Part shown: positions 1 through 7,600 of the stretch, one piece after another
Layout of the letters: each line of letters opens with the position of its first letter
Position numbering within the stretch: position 1 is the first letter of the stretch
From: JAEZJZ01 sp050949055
GTDB lineage: Bacteria > Bacillota > UBA994 > UBA5500
DNA: 64,000 nt
NCBI GenBank assembly: GCA_050949055.1
Contig: JBMNFA010000002.1
Span: 124,001-188,000, forward strand
Direction of reading: 5' to 3'
The notes under the pieces: generated by a model
Seen by the model: only the letters and a program-made list of their open reading frames with translations
What the model was told of the DNA's origin: nothing
The model's database searches: none
Made by a program: the position numbers and the translations under genes

Positions 1-69
1 CGACGGAACTGGTTTGCCCTGCAAGAAGAAGAGCTGATAGGGGATCAGTTCTATCCAGCTCTCAGTTAG
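1..69 (+). CDS. possible C-terminal tail of an upstream gene
   Basis: Frame 1 is open from the left edge to a TAG at 67-69 and would give a 22-residue tail. A terminator-like hairpin follows at 149-178, as expected at the end of a transcript. There is no homology signal in so short a piece, so this could equally be non-coding. Confidence 0.25.
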   Translation, partial: RRNWFALQEEELIGDQFYPALS

Positions 70-148
70 CCCCGAAAGCCACCTGGAAGCGAACATGCGC
101 CGTCTGGAGAATTTTCAGCTATCAGAATACTGTTGCTTAGCCAACAGG

Positions 149-178
149 GCCGACCCGAGCACTCGGTGTCGGCTTTTC
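149..178 (+). terminator. rho-independent terminator of an upstream transcript
   Basis: GCCGAC-CCGA / TCGG-TGTCGGC hairpin with a short loop, followed by TTTT at 174-177. The rest of 70-404 has no gene; it holds this hairpin and a candidate promoter for the dehydrogenase. Confidence 0.6.
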
Positions 179-306
179 TGATCCCTGCTTCCGCCGCGGG
201 GAGCGGCGCAGGCCGTGGGGAAGCAGCGCCGTTCTAGCCTAACTAGGATGGCAGACTTGCCGACTCAACGGATCAGAGGGAAATCACCTCTTTTTTCCGC
301 CGTGGC

Positions 307-335
307 ATGTTATTCCGCCTAGTTTGTTCTATAAT
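307..335 (+). promoter_or_regulatory. candidate sigma-A promoter for the threonine dehydrogenase gene
   Basis: A perfect TATAAT lies at 330-335, about 70 bases before the start codon. The best -35 at 17 bp spacing is ATGTTA (307-312), which is weak. Confidence 0.4.
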
Positions 336-404
336 AAACATAGTGCCGGGTTGATTGCTTACCTGGCAGGCGGCAAAATCTAAAGTTTGGGAGGCATTCA
401 AGCT

Positions 405-1361
405 ATGAAGAAGATCTTGGTAACCGGCGCGCTAGGTCAAATCGGCTCCGAGCTGACGCCCCATCTGCGCAACATTTACGGTCAGGACAACGTCATCGCC
501 AGTGACATTCGGCAGGACGTCCCTGCTGGTCCTTTGCAGAATGGCCCTTACGAAGTGATAGATGTGCTGCAGCCTGAACAGATGGTAGATGCAATTAAGA
601 AATATGGGGTCAACCAGGTAGTTCACCTGGCAGCGATCCTATCGGCCGTTGGGGAAGCGAAACCGAAGTTGGCTTGGAATGTGAACATGGGTGGGCTGTT
701 CAACGTGCTGGAGATAGCGCGGGAACTTGGCTGCGCGGTATTCACACCGAGCTCAATTGCGGCCTTTGGTCCCTCCACGCCTCCGGACCAGACCCCTCAG
801 GACACCTTGCAGCGGCCAACTACCATGTACGGCGTGACCAAGGTCGCCGGCGAATTGCTTTGCGACTACTACTTCCTGAAGTATGGTGTGGATACCCGAG
901 GAGTGCGTTTCCCCGGCCTGATCTCCTATGAAACGCTCCCGGGCGGGGGAACGACTGACTATGCAGTACATATCTACTACGATGCCATCAAGACCAAGCA
1001 GTACACCAGCTATATCGCTGAGGGCACCTATATGGACATGATGTATATACCAGACGCGTTGATGGCCATTTCCACTCTGATGGAAGCCAACCCCGATAAG
1101 CTGGTTCATCGCAACGCTTTCAACATCGCCGCCATGAGCTTCGCTCCAGAGCATATTGCTGCAGAGATCAAGCGGCACATCCCTGACTTCACCATGGATT
1201 ACAATGTCGACCCTGTGCGGCAGGCTATCGCCGATTCCTGGCCCAACTCGCTGGATGACAGCGCTGCTCGGGAAGAATGGGGCTGGAATCCCAAGTATGA
1301 TCTAGCCAAGATGACAGAGGATATGCTGCAGCAACTGCAGCGCAAGCTGGGCTTGCAGTAA
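405..1361 (+). CDS. SDR-type L-threonine 3-dehydrogenase (NAD-dependent epimerase fold)
   Basis: This is an extended short-chain dehydrogenase of 318 residues. The N-terminus carries the NAD-binding ILVTGALGQIGSEL motif, an aspartate at the end of beta 2 (SDIR) for NAD preference, the PSSIAAFGP serine region and the YGVTK catalytic Tyr-Lys pair. The segment around PGGGTTDYAVHIYYDA is typical of SDR-type threonine dehydrogenases, which oxidise L-threonine to 2-amino-3-ketobutyrate. ATG 405 is chosen because GGGAGG (389-394) sits about 10 bases upstream; the longer TTG reading at 387 would overlap that site. It is monocistronic here. The partner that usually cleaves the product, a 2-amino-3-ketobutyrate CoA ligase, may be the oxoamine synthase at 12687-13934, but that link is inference. 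Confidence 0.85.
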   Translation: MKKILVTGALGQIGSELTPHLRNIYGQDNVIASDIRQDVPAGPLQNGPYEVIDVLQPEQMVDAIKKYGVNQVVHLAAILSAVGEAKPKLAWNVNMGGLFNVLEIARELGCAVFTPSSIAAFGPSTPPDQTPQDTLQRPTTMYGVTKVAGELLCDYYFLKYGVDTRGVRFPGLISYETLPGGGTTDYAVHIYYDAIKTKQYTSYIAEGTYMDMMYIPDALMAISTLMEANPDKLVHRNAFNIAAMSFAPEHIAAEIKRHIPDFTMDYNVDPVRQAIADSWPNSLDDSAAREEWGWNPKYDLAKMTEDMLQQLQRKLGLQ

Positions 1362-1380
1362 GTAATTGCTTGAGAACGAA

Positions 1381-1406
1381 GAGCCCCAGCCGTCTGGCTG
1401 GGGCTC
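1381..1406. terminator. hairpin between convergent genes
   Basis: Perfect 11-bp stem (GAGCCCCAGCC / GGCTGGGGCTC) with a 4-nt loop. It lies between the convergent dehydrogenase and DUF4097 genes and could end both transcripts, although U-tracts are poor on either strand. Confidence 0.6.
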
Positions 1407-1417
1407 TTGCTGATGCC

Positions 1418-2314
1418 TTACTTTCTTCCCACAATGACCTTGCCGTTTCCGGTGCTGATGTCGAGCCTGAGCGCCCCATCTCCCCGAGTGGCCTGTATAT
1501 TCTTGCTGGATATCTTTCCCCCCACGATGGTCCATTGACCTTCCCCGATGTCCAGGGTGCCGTTGCCCACGCTGGCGTCCAGTTCCACGCCCAGAGACTC
1601 GGGGAACACCGCCTCTACGTTGCCGTTTGATGACCGCAAGGTGCAAGTGCCTCCGCTCGGCTGGCCCGTGACATAGACGCTGCCGTTGCTGGTGGTTGCG
1701 TGTATATTGGCCTGGCCCGTCCCAAACAAGATATCGACATTGCCGTTGCTGGTGCTGGCGTTGACGTCGCCCAGCTCAGCCTCCGACCGAACTTCGATGC
1801 TGCCATTGCTGGTTTTCAGTATCAGTTGGCCTTGCACTCCATGTACGTCGATATTGCCGTTGCTGGTGTTGGCGCGCAGCAGCATCCGATGGGGGACTGA
1901 CAACTCGTAGCTGATCTGTAACCCATTCTTCTGGCTGCGACCGTAATCGGCGATGATCTGCAGGTTTCTGTTTTCAATTGTGTTCCTGGATTGCATCTTT
2001 GCCAAAGCTTGGTCAGCGGCTGCCTGTGTGCCAGCCCGCGCGGAAAACTTTGCGGTCAAGGTAATCTGATCGTCGTCTGTCCCTGCAACCACTATCGAGC
2101 CGTTTTCCGATTGTACCAGTACGCTGTCCACATCTGAACTGGAAAACGAATCGCTAGTCTCTCGGGTAGCTTTGGCTTGCCCGATCATGCCGCCGAAGTC
2201 AAACATGTGACTGAGCCAGTTCAGGCCAATGTTGGCGACCACGGCTTGCCCCACCATTAGCACACACCAGACGATGGCTACTACCGCCAGGGCCTTAATC
2301 CAACGGGAACTCAT
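1418..2314 (-). CDS. DUF4097-type beta-strand repeat protein, membrane anchored
   Basis: 298 residues. An N-terminal hydrophobic segment (about residues 7-28) is followed by a putatively extracytoplasmic region dominated by a repeated (T/S)SNG(N/S)(I/V) motif. At least seven copies occur (for example NTSNGNIDV, KTSNGSIEV, STSNGNVDI), spaced about 20 residues apart, which predicts a right-handed beta-solenoid. The repeat is visible in the DNA as TGCCGTTGCTGGT-like words starting at 1621, 1681, 1741, 1801 and 1855. It is the last gene of the ECF sigma operon, 8 bp after the bactofilin-like gene, with AAAGGAG about 11 bases before ATG. The family is common in sigma/anti-sigma operons in Bacillota; the molecular role is not established. 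Confidence 0.8.
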   Translation of the reverse strand: MSSRWIKALAVVAIVWCVLMVGQAVVANIGLNWLSHMFDFGGMIGQAKATRETSDSFSSSDVDSVLVQSENGSIVVAGTDDDQITLTAKFSARAGTQAAADQALAKMQSRNTIENRNLQIIADYGRSQKNGLQISYELSVPHRMLLRANTSNGNIDVHGVQGQLILKTSNGSIEVRSEAELGDVNASTSNGNVDILFGTGQANIHATTSNGSVYVTGQPSGGTCTLRSSNGNVEAVFPESLGVELDASVGNGTLDIGEGQWTIVGGKISSKNIQATRGDGALRLDISTGNGKVIVGRK

Positions 2315-2322
2315 GGATCAAT

Positions 2323-3171
2323 TCACTCCTTTGGGATGGCAATTTGCAGAGTCCCGAAGCGGGTCCAAAGGACTGCGCCAAAACCGGCCAATCCGTAAAA
2401 CAGGCTAGCCATGCTCCCGACTATCGGCAACACGGTCAGCAGTCCTAAGCCAATCAGCCCCAGCAGTACCTGATTGATTTCGGTTGCTGGCAGCCTAAGC
2501 TGTTGAACCAGCCATTGACCGGCAATCATCGCCAGGGCAACCTGACCAAACAATCTTCCAGCGGCCACCAATAGCCACAGGATGGGCACTAAGGGTATGC
2601 CCAGGATGGTGATCACCAGCAGAATGCTCATCGGTATCAGGGCTAGGTAGCCCAGCAGGCCGAACATGACTGATTTCGCTGGGTTGAAGCTGAGGGCAGA
2701 GCTGCTGCGCTTTATTGCCAGTGGGAATAACCAGTAGACCACAGCTCCCAGAAAAACCACGCTAACCAGTCTCCAAATCGAGAATCCAAATCCCAGCCAG
2801 TTGCCAAGGAAGGGAATGATGGGGCTGATACGCAAGTTATCCAGCGAGAAGGAGCCGATGCTCACCTGTTGTCCTCCAATGCGGGCATCGCCCTCCAGAT
2901 TGATCTGTCCGCCTATGCAGACCGCATCGCCATAGACCTCGGCCCCCGGTTGCAGAAAGATGCTCCCACCGATAGTGACCACCGTTTCGGTAACCCTGCC
3001 GCTGATATGGGCATCGCCAGCGATAACCACAACGTTCTCCACCTCAGACCCAGCAGGTACGGTAGCATCTTGTCCCGTCAGGATAATGCTATTGGGCTGT
3101 GCGGCTAACGCCAGGCTGGGCATAACCAAGCACATCACAACTAGGCTAGCCAACACTCGCAACTTGTTCAT
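2323..3171 (-). CDS. bactofilin-like beta-repeat membrane protein
   Basis: 282 residues. A signal peptide (residues 1-23, ending ALAA) precedes a polymer-forming cytoskeletal/bactofilin-like beta-helix of about 90 residues, with short hydrophobic repeats such as VVVIAGDAHISG and TVVTIGGSIFL. Three or four membrane-spanning segments fill the C-terminal half (about residues 125-275). Unlike true bactofilins, which are cytosolic, the signal peptide puts the beta domain outside the membrane. It overlaps the anti-sigma gene by 4 bp and is followed 8 bp later by the DUF4097 gene, so translational coupling is likely. Role inferred only: a cell-envelope component or sensor of the ECF regulon. Confidence 0.75.
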   Translation of the reverse strand: MNKLRVLASLVVMCLVMPSLALAAQPNSIILTGQDATVPAGSEVENVVVIAGDAHISGRVTETVVTIGGSIFLQPGAEVYGDAVCIGGQINLEGDARIGGQQVSIGSFSLDNLRISPIIPFLGNWLGFGFSIWRLVSVVFLGAVVYWLFPLAIKRSSSALSFNPAKSVMFGLLGYLALIPMSILLVITILGIPLVPILWLLVAAGRLFGQVALAMIAGQWLVQQLRLPATEINQVLLGLIGLGLLTVLPIVGSMASLFYGLAGFGAVLWTRFGTLQIAIPKE

Positions 3172-3683
3172 GCCAAACCCTCTTTCTCTAATCGTCTAAA
3201 TCCCACAATGGTCAACAGTACTACCAACAGGAGTGCAGCAACTACCAGGGGACTAATCTTGACCAGGCCCAAACCACGCCAGAGGGCAAGGTAGGCTTTG
3301 CCCATTTCGGTTAGTAGCATACCTCCTAACCTCCGCACAATGTCCAGCGTGGCAGTAAGCAACGGAGGTCTCCAGAAACGAACGAGCAACAGTATCCAAA
3401 GGCTGACATAGGCTGACCAGGAAAGAGCCAGAACACCCATCCCTGCCCAAAGAGGAAGGGAGCGCTGGGTGCTAGTGACCACCTGTCTCACCCATCCCTT
3501 AGGAGGCTCCAACTGGAACCAGTCACTGCTGAGCAGCAGATCCAACTCAGTGTCTTCGGGCAAGAACAAAGCCTGGCAGGCTGAACAGTCGGCAATATGT
3601 GCCTCCAGTTGGGCAGCCACACTTGGCGCTAGCTTTCCCGCCAGGTAATCATCCAGTAACCGCTCTACTTGTTGACAACCCAT
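3168..3683 (-). CDS. zinc-finger anti-sigma factor
   Basis: 171 residues. The N-terminus matches the zf-HC2/ZAS domain: a cysteine near residue 3, then HIADCSAC (His-x3-Cys-x2-Cys), which in this family binds zinc and wraps around region 2 of an ECF sigma factor. Membrane segments follow at roughly residues 78-105 and 143-162, with a hydrophobic stretch between, so it is a membrane-tethered sigma inhibitor. The gene overlaps the 3' end of the sigma gene by 19 bp, the usual arrangement for stoichiometric co-expression. The inducing signal cannot be read from the sequence. Confidence 0.85.
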   Translation of the reverse strand: MGCQQVERLLDDYLAGKLAPSVAAQLEAHIADCSACQALFLPEDTELDLLLSSDWFQLEPPKGWVRQVVTSTQRSLPLWAGMGVLALSWSAYVSLWILLLVRFWRPPLLTATLDIVRRLGGMLLTEMGKAYLALWRGLGLVKISPLVVAALLLVVLLTIVGFRRLEKEGLA

Positions 3684-4228
3684 CCTTCTTCTCCCCCCTC
3701 GGTCTTGAGATAGGCTTCCTTCAGCAGCCTCTTGGCGCGATACAGGCGATTCTTGATGATGGACATCGGTTGATTCAGTCGCTCAGCCATCGACTGATAT
3801 GACAAACCGGCTGAATAGTGGAGCATCAGCACTTCCTGATACATGGCTGGAAGACGCAAGATGGCCTCGCGCAAAGCTTGCTGCTCCGACTGGCGCATCA
3901 CTTCCTGCTCCGGTGTCTGCGTGTGCCAGGGGTCGTGGTCTGCTTTCCTTTGCAGGTGCTTTCTCTCCACCTGACGCCGGCGCAACCTATCCAAGCACAG
4001 GTTGGAGAGCACCCTCTTGGTGTAGGGCAGGAACTCAATGTCCGCGCGTGACTTCAGCTGACGATAGACCCGGAGCAGGGCCTCTTGACTGGCGTCCTCC
4101 GCCTCCTCCTTGGACTTGAGCAGGTGCCAGGCCAAACCGAAGATCAGCCGCCGATGTCTGTTCACCAAGGTAGCGAAATGCTGCATCTGTCCTTGGCGGC
4201 ATAAAGCGACCAATTCGCGGTCTTCCAT
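3665..4228 (-). CDS. ECF-type RNA polymerase sigma factor
   Basis: 187 residues. Region 2 is recognisable in LVNRHRRLIFGLAWHLL and EEAEDASQEALLRVY, and region 4 in LPAMYQEVLMLHYSAGLSY followed by a helix-turn-helix ending RLYRAKRLLKE. Region 3 is absent, as in group 4 sigma factors. ATG 4228 is preferred over an upstream in-frame ATG at 4282 because GGAGG lies about 8 bases before it and the protein then begins directly at region 2. It is the first gene of the operon sigma, anti-sigma, bactofilin-like, DUF4097. TATAAT-like sequence on the minus strand at 4312-4317 may be its promoter; autoregulation is usual for such sigmas but is not shown here. Confidence 0.9.
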   Translation of the reverse strand: MEDRELVALCRQGQMQHFATLVNRHRRLIFGLAWHLLKSKEEAEDASQEALLRVYRQLKSRADIEFLPYTKRVLSNLCLDRLRRRQVERKHLQRKADHDPWHTQTPEQEVMRQSEQQALREAILRLPAMYQEVLMLHYSAGLSYQSMAERLNQPMSIIKNRLYRAKRLLKEAYLKTEGGEEGWVVNK

Positions 4229-4311
4229 CAGGCCCCTCCTCCCGCTGCTTTCTGTAGGAAATTCACTAGCTAAAACGTACAAGGGCGGATATTGTCTGTC
4301 GTCTCATTGAA

Positions 4312-4317
4312 ATTATA
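4312..4317 (-). promoter_or_regulatory. candidate -10 element of the ECF operon
   Basis: TATAAT on the minus strand, about 84 bases before the sigma gene start. No good -35 for sigma-A is visible 17 bp upstream. Confidence 0.3.
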
Positions 4318-4387
4318 TAGCATTATCCTTTGCTGAGAGCCTGCGGCATGAGCATCACATAGAAGGAAGCTCAATTCTGGACAGAAT

Positions 4388-4411
4388 AAGGGGTGGCTCT
4401 TGCCACCCCTT
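4388..4411 (-). terminator. terminator of lysS
   Basis: AAGGGGTGG / CCACCCCTT stem with a 6-nt loop, just beyond the lysS stop codon on the minus strand, followed by TATTCTG. Confidence 0.65.
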
Positions 4412-4445
4412 GCTGCCCAGATTCCTCATCCTTATGGTAACGCTC

Positions 4446-5906
4446 TCATTCACCCAGCGGTCGCATCAGCGGGAACAGCACCCCGTCACGGATATTCGGC
4501 AGGTCCAGCAATACCTGCAGCAGGCGATCAATTCCCATGCCCCAGCCGGAAATGGGTGGCATGCCATACTCCATCGCCTTCAGATAATCTTGATCCAACG
4601 GCATGGCTTCCTCATCGCCTTGGCTGCGCAGCTCTGCTTGCTGCTCCAGCCGCTGGCGTTGATCCACTGGGTCCACCAACTCCGAATAGGCGTTGATCAG
4701 TTCTGCGCCATTCACCACCAGCTGGAAGCGATCGGCGATCTGTGGGTTATGGTCGTTGCGGCGAGCCAACGGAGACAGCTCGATCGGATGCTCGGTGAGA
4801 AATACAGGTGAGATCAGCTTGGGGCGGCTGACCTTCTTGTACAGCACATCGATTAAGTTGCCTTTGCCCAGGGTGTGCAGATTGTCGTGTTCCAGCGAAA
4901 TACCGCGCCGCTGGATCGCTTTCAGCAGCGAAGCTGCGTCGGGATGCTCGTCGATGTCAATTCCGGCATCTTGCAGCAGCAACTGTCGGAAACTGACCAC
5001 AGGCCATGGTTGTGAGAAGTCTATGCGGTGCCCGCCAATCTGGATCTCGAAACCGCCAAACACTTCGCCCAGGATGTGCAGAATTAGCTCGCGCATCAGC
5101 TTGATGTTGTCCTGGTAGTTCCAATATGCACTATATCCCTCCACCATGGTGAAGTCCTGCAGGTGGACCGGGCTGATCCCCTCGTTGCGGAAGCAACGGG
5201 CCACTTCGTAGACGTGGGTGAATCCAGCCACTATGCACCGCTTCAGGTAAGTTTCTGGAGCAATGCGCAGGTATGTATCTATGTCCAGCGCGTTATGGTG
5301 GGTGATAAAGGGCTTGGCCAGGGCACCGGATGCCTGATTGGTCAAAATCGGTGTCTCCACCTCCAGGAACCCACGGCTATCTAGAAAATTGCGCAACGCT
5401 TTGATAGTCTTGGTGCGCAGCAAGAACACGCGGCGGCTCTCTTGATTGGTGATCAGGTCCAGATAGCGTTGGCGGTAGCGCAGCTCGATGTCGCTTAACC
5501 CGTGCCACTTCTCGGGCAATTCGCGCAGGCTCTTGCCCAGGAAGGTGAAGTCATCTGCCATCACGGTTTTCTCGCCGGTCTTGGTGGTGAAGATGGAGCC
5601 GGTGACGCCCACAAAGTCACCGATATCCACAATCTGATGGAAATTAGCGTAGCGGTCGCCCAGTAGGTCCCTTTTCAGTGCGAACTGCAGTCTTCCCTGG
5701 AGATCCTGCAGGTGGGCAAAAGTGAGCTTTCCCATCTTTCGTATAGCCACCACCCTGCCCGCCACTGTCACCGGGGTGGTATTGTCTGGCAGTTCAGCAG
5801 CTGCTTGCAGAGTGTGGGTAGTAGGGTAGCGTTCAGGCCATACTTGCGTACCTGAGGCTTGTAGCTCGGCGAGTTTCTTCATTCGATATTCTGGAAAATC
5901 TGACAC
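4446..5906 (-). CDS. lysS: lysyl-tRNA synthetase, class II
   Basis: 486 residues, normal for bacterial class II LysRS. An N-terminal OB-fold anticodon-binding domain (about residues 30-150; VAGRVVAIRKMGK) is followed by the class II catalytic core: motif 2 around RCFRNEG and motif 3 near the C-terminus (GWGMGIDRLL). It charges tRNA-Lys in the cytosol. The start is GTG 5906: a strong GGAGGAGG at 5914-5921 is 7 bases upstream, and the longer open frame upstream is the non-coding T-box leader. Expression is probably controlled by the lysine T-box at 5925-6172. Confidence 0.95.
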   Translation of the reverse strand: MSDFPEYRMKKLAELQASGTQVWPERYPTTHTLQAAAELPDNTTPVTVAGRVVAIRKMGKLTFAHLQDLQGRLQFALKRDLLGDRYANFHQIVDIGDFVGVTGSIFTTKTGEKTVMADDFTFLGKSLRELPEKWHGLSDIELRYRQRYLDLITNQESRRVFLLRTKTIKALRNFLDSRGFLEVETPILTNQASGALAKPFITHHNALDIDTYLRIAPETYLKRCIVAGFTHVYEVARCFRNEGISPVHLQDFTMVEGYSAYWNYQDNIKLMRELILHILGEVFGGFEIQIGGHRIDFSQPWPVVSFRQLLLQDAGIDIDEHPDAASLLKAIQRRGISLEHDNLHTLGKGNLIDVLYKKVSRPKLISPVFLTEHPIELSPLARRNDHNPQIADRFQLVVNGAELINAYSELVDPVDQRQRLEQQAELRSQGDEEAMPLDQDYLKAMEYGMPPISGWGMGIDRLLQVLLDLPNIRDGVLFPLMRPLGE

Positions 5907-5924
5907 GTTGTTACCTCCTCCAAA

Positions 5925-6172
5925 ACAAATCAGACCTTTCATCCCTCTGAAGGGACGAAAGGTCAACTCTCGCGGTACCACCCTGCTTGGCTGTCAATAC
6001 AGCCCGCTCGATGCCCTCTAACGGTGAGCAGCCGTACGGCTCGGTCCAAGCGGGTGCTTGTTTTTCTTGCCGTAACTCCGCGGCTTTATTCCCAGCGCCT
6101 TCATGCCGAGTCGCAGCTCCCTCGGCTCTCTGCAAATCAGGACGGTGGTACTCCTCCGCATCATCGTTTGAC
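5925..6172 (-). promoter_or_regulatory. T-box leader (lysine) of lysS
   Basis: The minus strand carries the exact T-box sequence AGGGTGGTACCGCG (5971-5984). It is followed by a terminator hairpin with arms GACCTTTC and GAAAGGTC (5933-5964) and the U-rich ATTTGTTTT. Upstream there is a stem I region with an AGAGAG bulge-like motif and a GGGAAU-AAA-GCC specifier context, giving AAA (6085-6087, minus), a lysine codon. Uncharged tRNA-Lys should pair with the T-box and prevent termination. The specifier assignment is by analogy with the GAAU-XXX pattern in other T-boxes. Confidence 0.9.
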
Positions 6173-6178
6173 GCCACG

Positions 6179-6207
6179 ATTATAGCACAACCGCCAGCTG
6201 ATCACAA
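6179..6207 (-). promoter_or_regulatory. sigma-A promoter of the lysS T-box transcript
   Basis: TTGTGA (6202-6207), 17-bp spacer, TATAAT (6179-6184), with an extended -10 (TGCTATAAT). It predicts a transcript start near 6172, immediately before stem I of the T-box. Confidence 0.75.
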
Positions 6208-6278
6208 TTATTGGGGCTGTAGCGGCGGTCAATGCTGCATCGTGGTTCCTCCTGCGCAAAGCAACTCGACCTCTCCTG

Positions 6279-7430
6279 TCAATCGTTTCCACAGATGTGT
6301 TTGATTGCTTTCTCCACCGCCTCGATATCCTCTTCCTTCGTAAAGAAGCCTGGGCTGAGACGATAGCTGCCCTGCGGAAAGGTGCCGGCGGTGCGATGGG
6401 CCATCGGTGCGCAATGCAAGCCTGGCCGCCCGGCGATCTGAAACTGATCGTTCATCTTCTGTCCCAACTCGTCAGGAGTCATGCCCCTGATATTGAAGCT
6501 AACCAGACCGGCCCGTTGGTCCGGATCACTCGGGCCCAAAACGGTCACCTGGGGGTAGCGGGCAAGACAATCCAGGATTCTACGCACATGCTGTTGTTCT
6601 TGTCTTCTGATCTGCTCCAATCCCTGCTCGAGGATGAACTCTACTCCTGCACGCAGTCCGGCGATCCCTACTGCGTTCAGGGTACCACCTTCCAGACGAT
6701 GGGGGAGTTCCCAAGGGTGCAACCGCGAGTCAGACTTGATTCCCGTGCCACCATCCCGCCAGGGTGGCAAGTCCAGGTCGCGGAGAGTCAATACCGCCCC
6801 GGTGCCAAAGGGGCCCAGCAGACCTTTGTGGCCAGGAACCACCAGAATGTCGATGCCCATCGCCTGCATATCTATAGGAACGTGGCCGGCAGTCTGCGCT
6901 GCGTCCAGGGCAAACAGTACTCCATGGCGGTGTGCAGTTTCCGCCAGCGCAGCCACATCCTGCACGGCACCCAGCATATTGGAGGCATGGGTGACGATCA
7001 CCAGGCGGGTCTCAGGTCTGATCACCTGCTCCAAATCGGCAGCGTCAAGCAAGCCTTCCCGAGTGGCCTGTAAATAGGTGACGTCAACGCCTTGGCGTTC
7101 CAGGCGTCGCAGCGGTCTACTGACCGAATTGTGCTCCACAGTGCTGGTGATGGCATGGTCCCCAGCCCGCACGAGTCCTTTGATCACCAAATTCAGGCCG
7201 TCGGTACAGTTGAGGGTAAAGGCCACGTTGCGCGGGTCAGGCAAGTGGAAAAACCTAGCCAACAGCTGGCGGGTCTCCTCTACCACTGTATCTGCCTGCT
7301 TGGCCAGGCAGTGCCCTGATCTTCCCGGGCTGGCACCCACTTGCCGGGCGAATCGGTCCATCTCCTGATATACAGTCTCCGGCTTAGGCCATGATGTAGC
7401 TGCATTGTCCAGGTAATATATCTTCTGCAT
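6279..7430 (-). CDS. cysteine desulfurase family protein (class V aminotransferase fold)
   Basis: 383 residues, PLP dependent. It opens with YYLDNAATSWPKP, carries the cofactor lysine in VVPGHKGLLGP and the histidine of TVEHNSVSRP. A cysteine in GLHCAP lies in the C-terminal part where the desulfurase catalytic cysteine is expected. The overall pattern matches the IscS/SufS-like subgroup of stand-alone clostridial proteins rather than the isc- or suf-operon enzymes. It is predicted to release sulfur from cysteine, but no scaffold protein or tRNA-thiolation gene is adjacent, so the physiological acceptor is unknown. Confidence 0.85.
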   Translation of the reverse strand: MQKIYYLDNAATSWPKPETVYQEMDRFARQVGASPGRSGHCLAKQADTVVEETRQLLARFFHLPDPRNVAFTLNCTDGLNLVIKGLVRAGDHAITSTVEHNSVSRPLRRLERQGVDVTYLQATREGLLDAADLEQVIRPETRLVIVTHASNMLGAVQDVAALAETAHRHGVLFALDAAQTAGHVPIDMQAMGIDILVVPGHKGLLGPFGTGAVLTLRDLDLPPWRDGGTGIKSDSRLHPWELPHRLEGGTLNAVGIAGLRAGVEFILEQGLEQIRRQEQQHVRRILDCLARYPQVTVLGPSDPDQRAGLVSFNIRGMTPDELGQKMNDQFQIAGRPGLHCAPMAHRTAGTFPQGSYRLSPGFFTKEEDIEAVEKAIKHICGND

Positions 7431-7600
7431 CGGCTATCTCCTCCGATCGAATGGCAGGCAACTGGTACTGCATGTTATTGTGCTCGCTTATTGTGCCCGG
7501 ATTCCAACGCTCGATGCCAACTTGTCGAGCCAAGCAACCGCATGCTACACTGAGAGCATGGCATGAAACCATAATCGCAGCTTGGGCAGGGGGGATGGGC

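Noticed and set aside
5907..5981. N-terminal extension of lysS starting at 5981
   Set aside because: The 25 extra codons translate the T-box terminator and the ribosome site; GTG 5906 is correctly spaced.
7451..7600. 50-codon N-terminal extension of the MFS protein
   Set aside because: It is hydrophilic and unlike family N-termini, with no ribosome site at 7451, whereas ATG 7601 has one.
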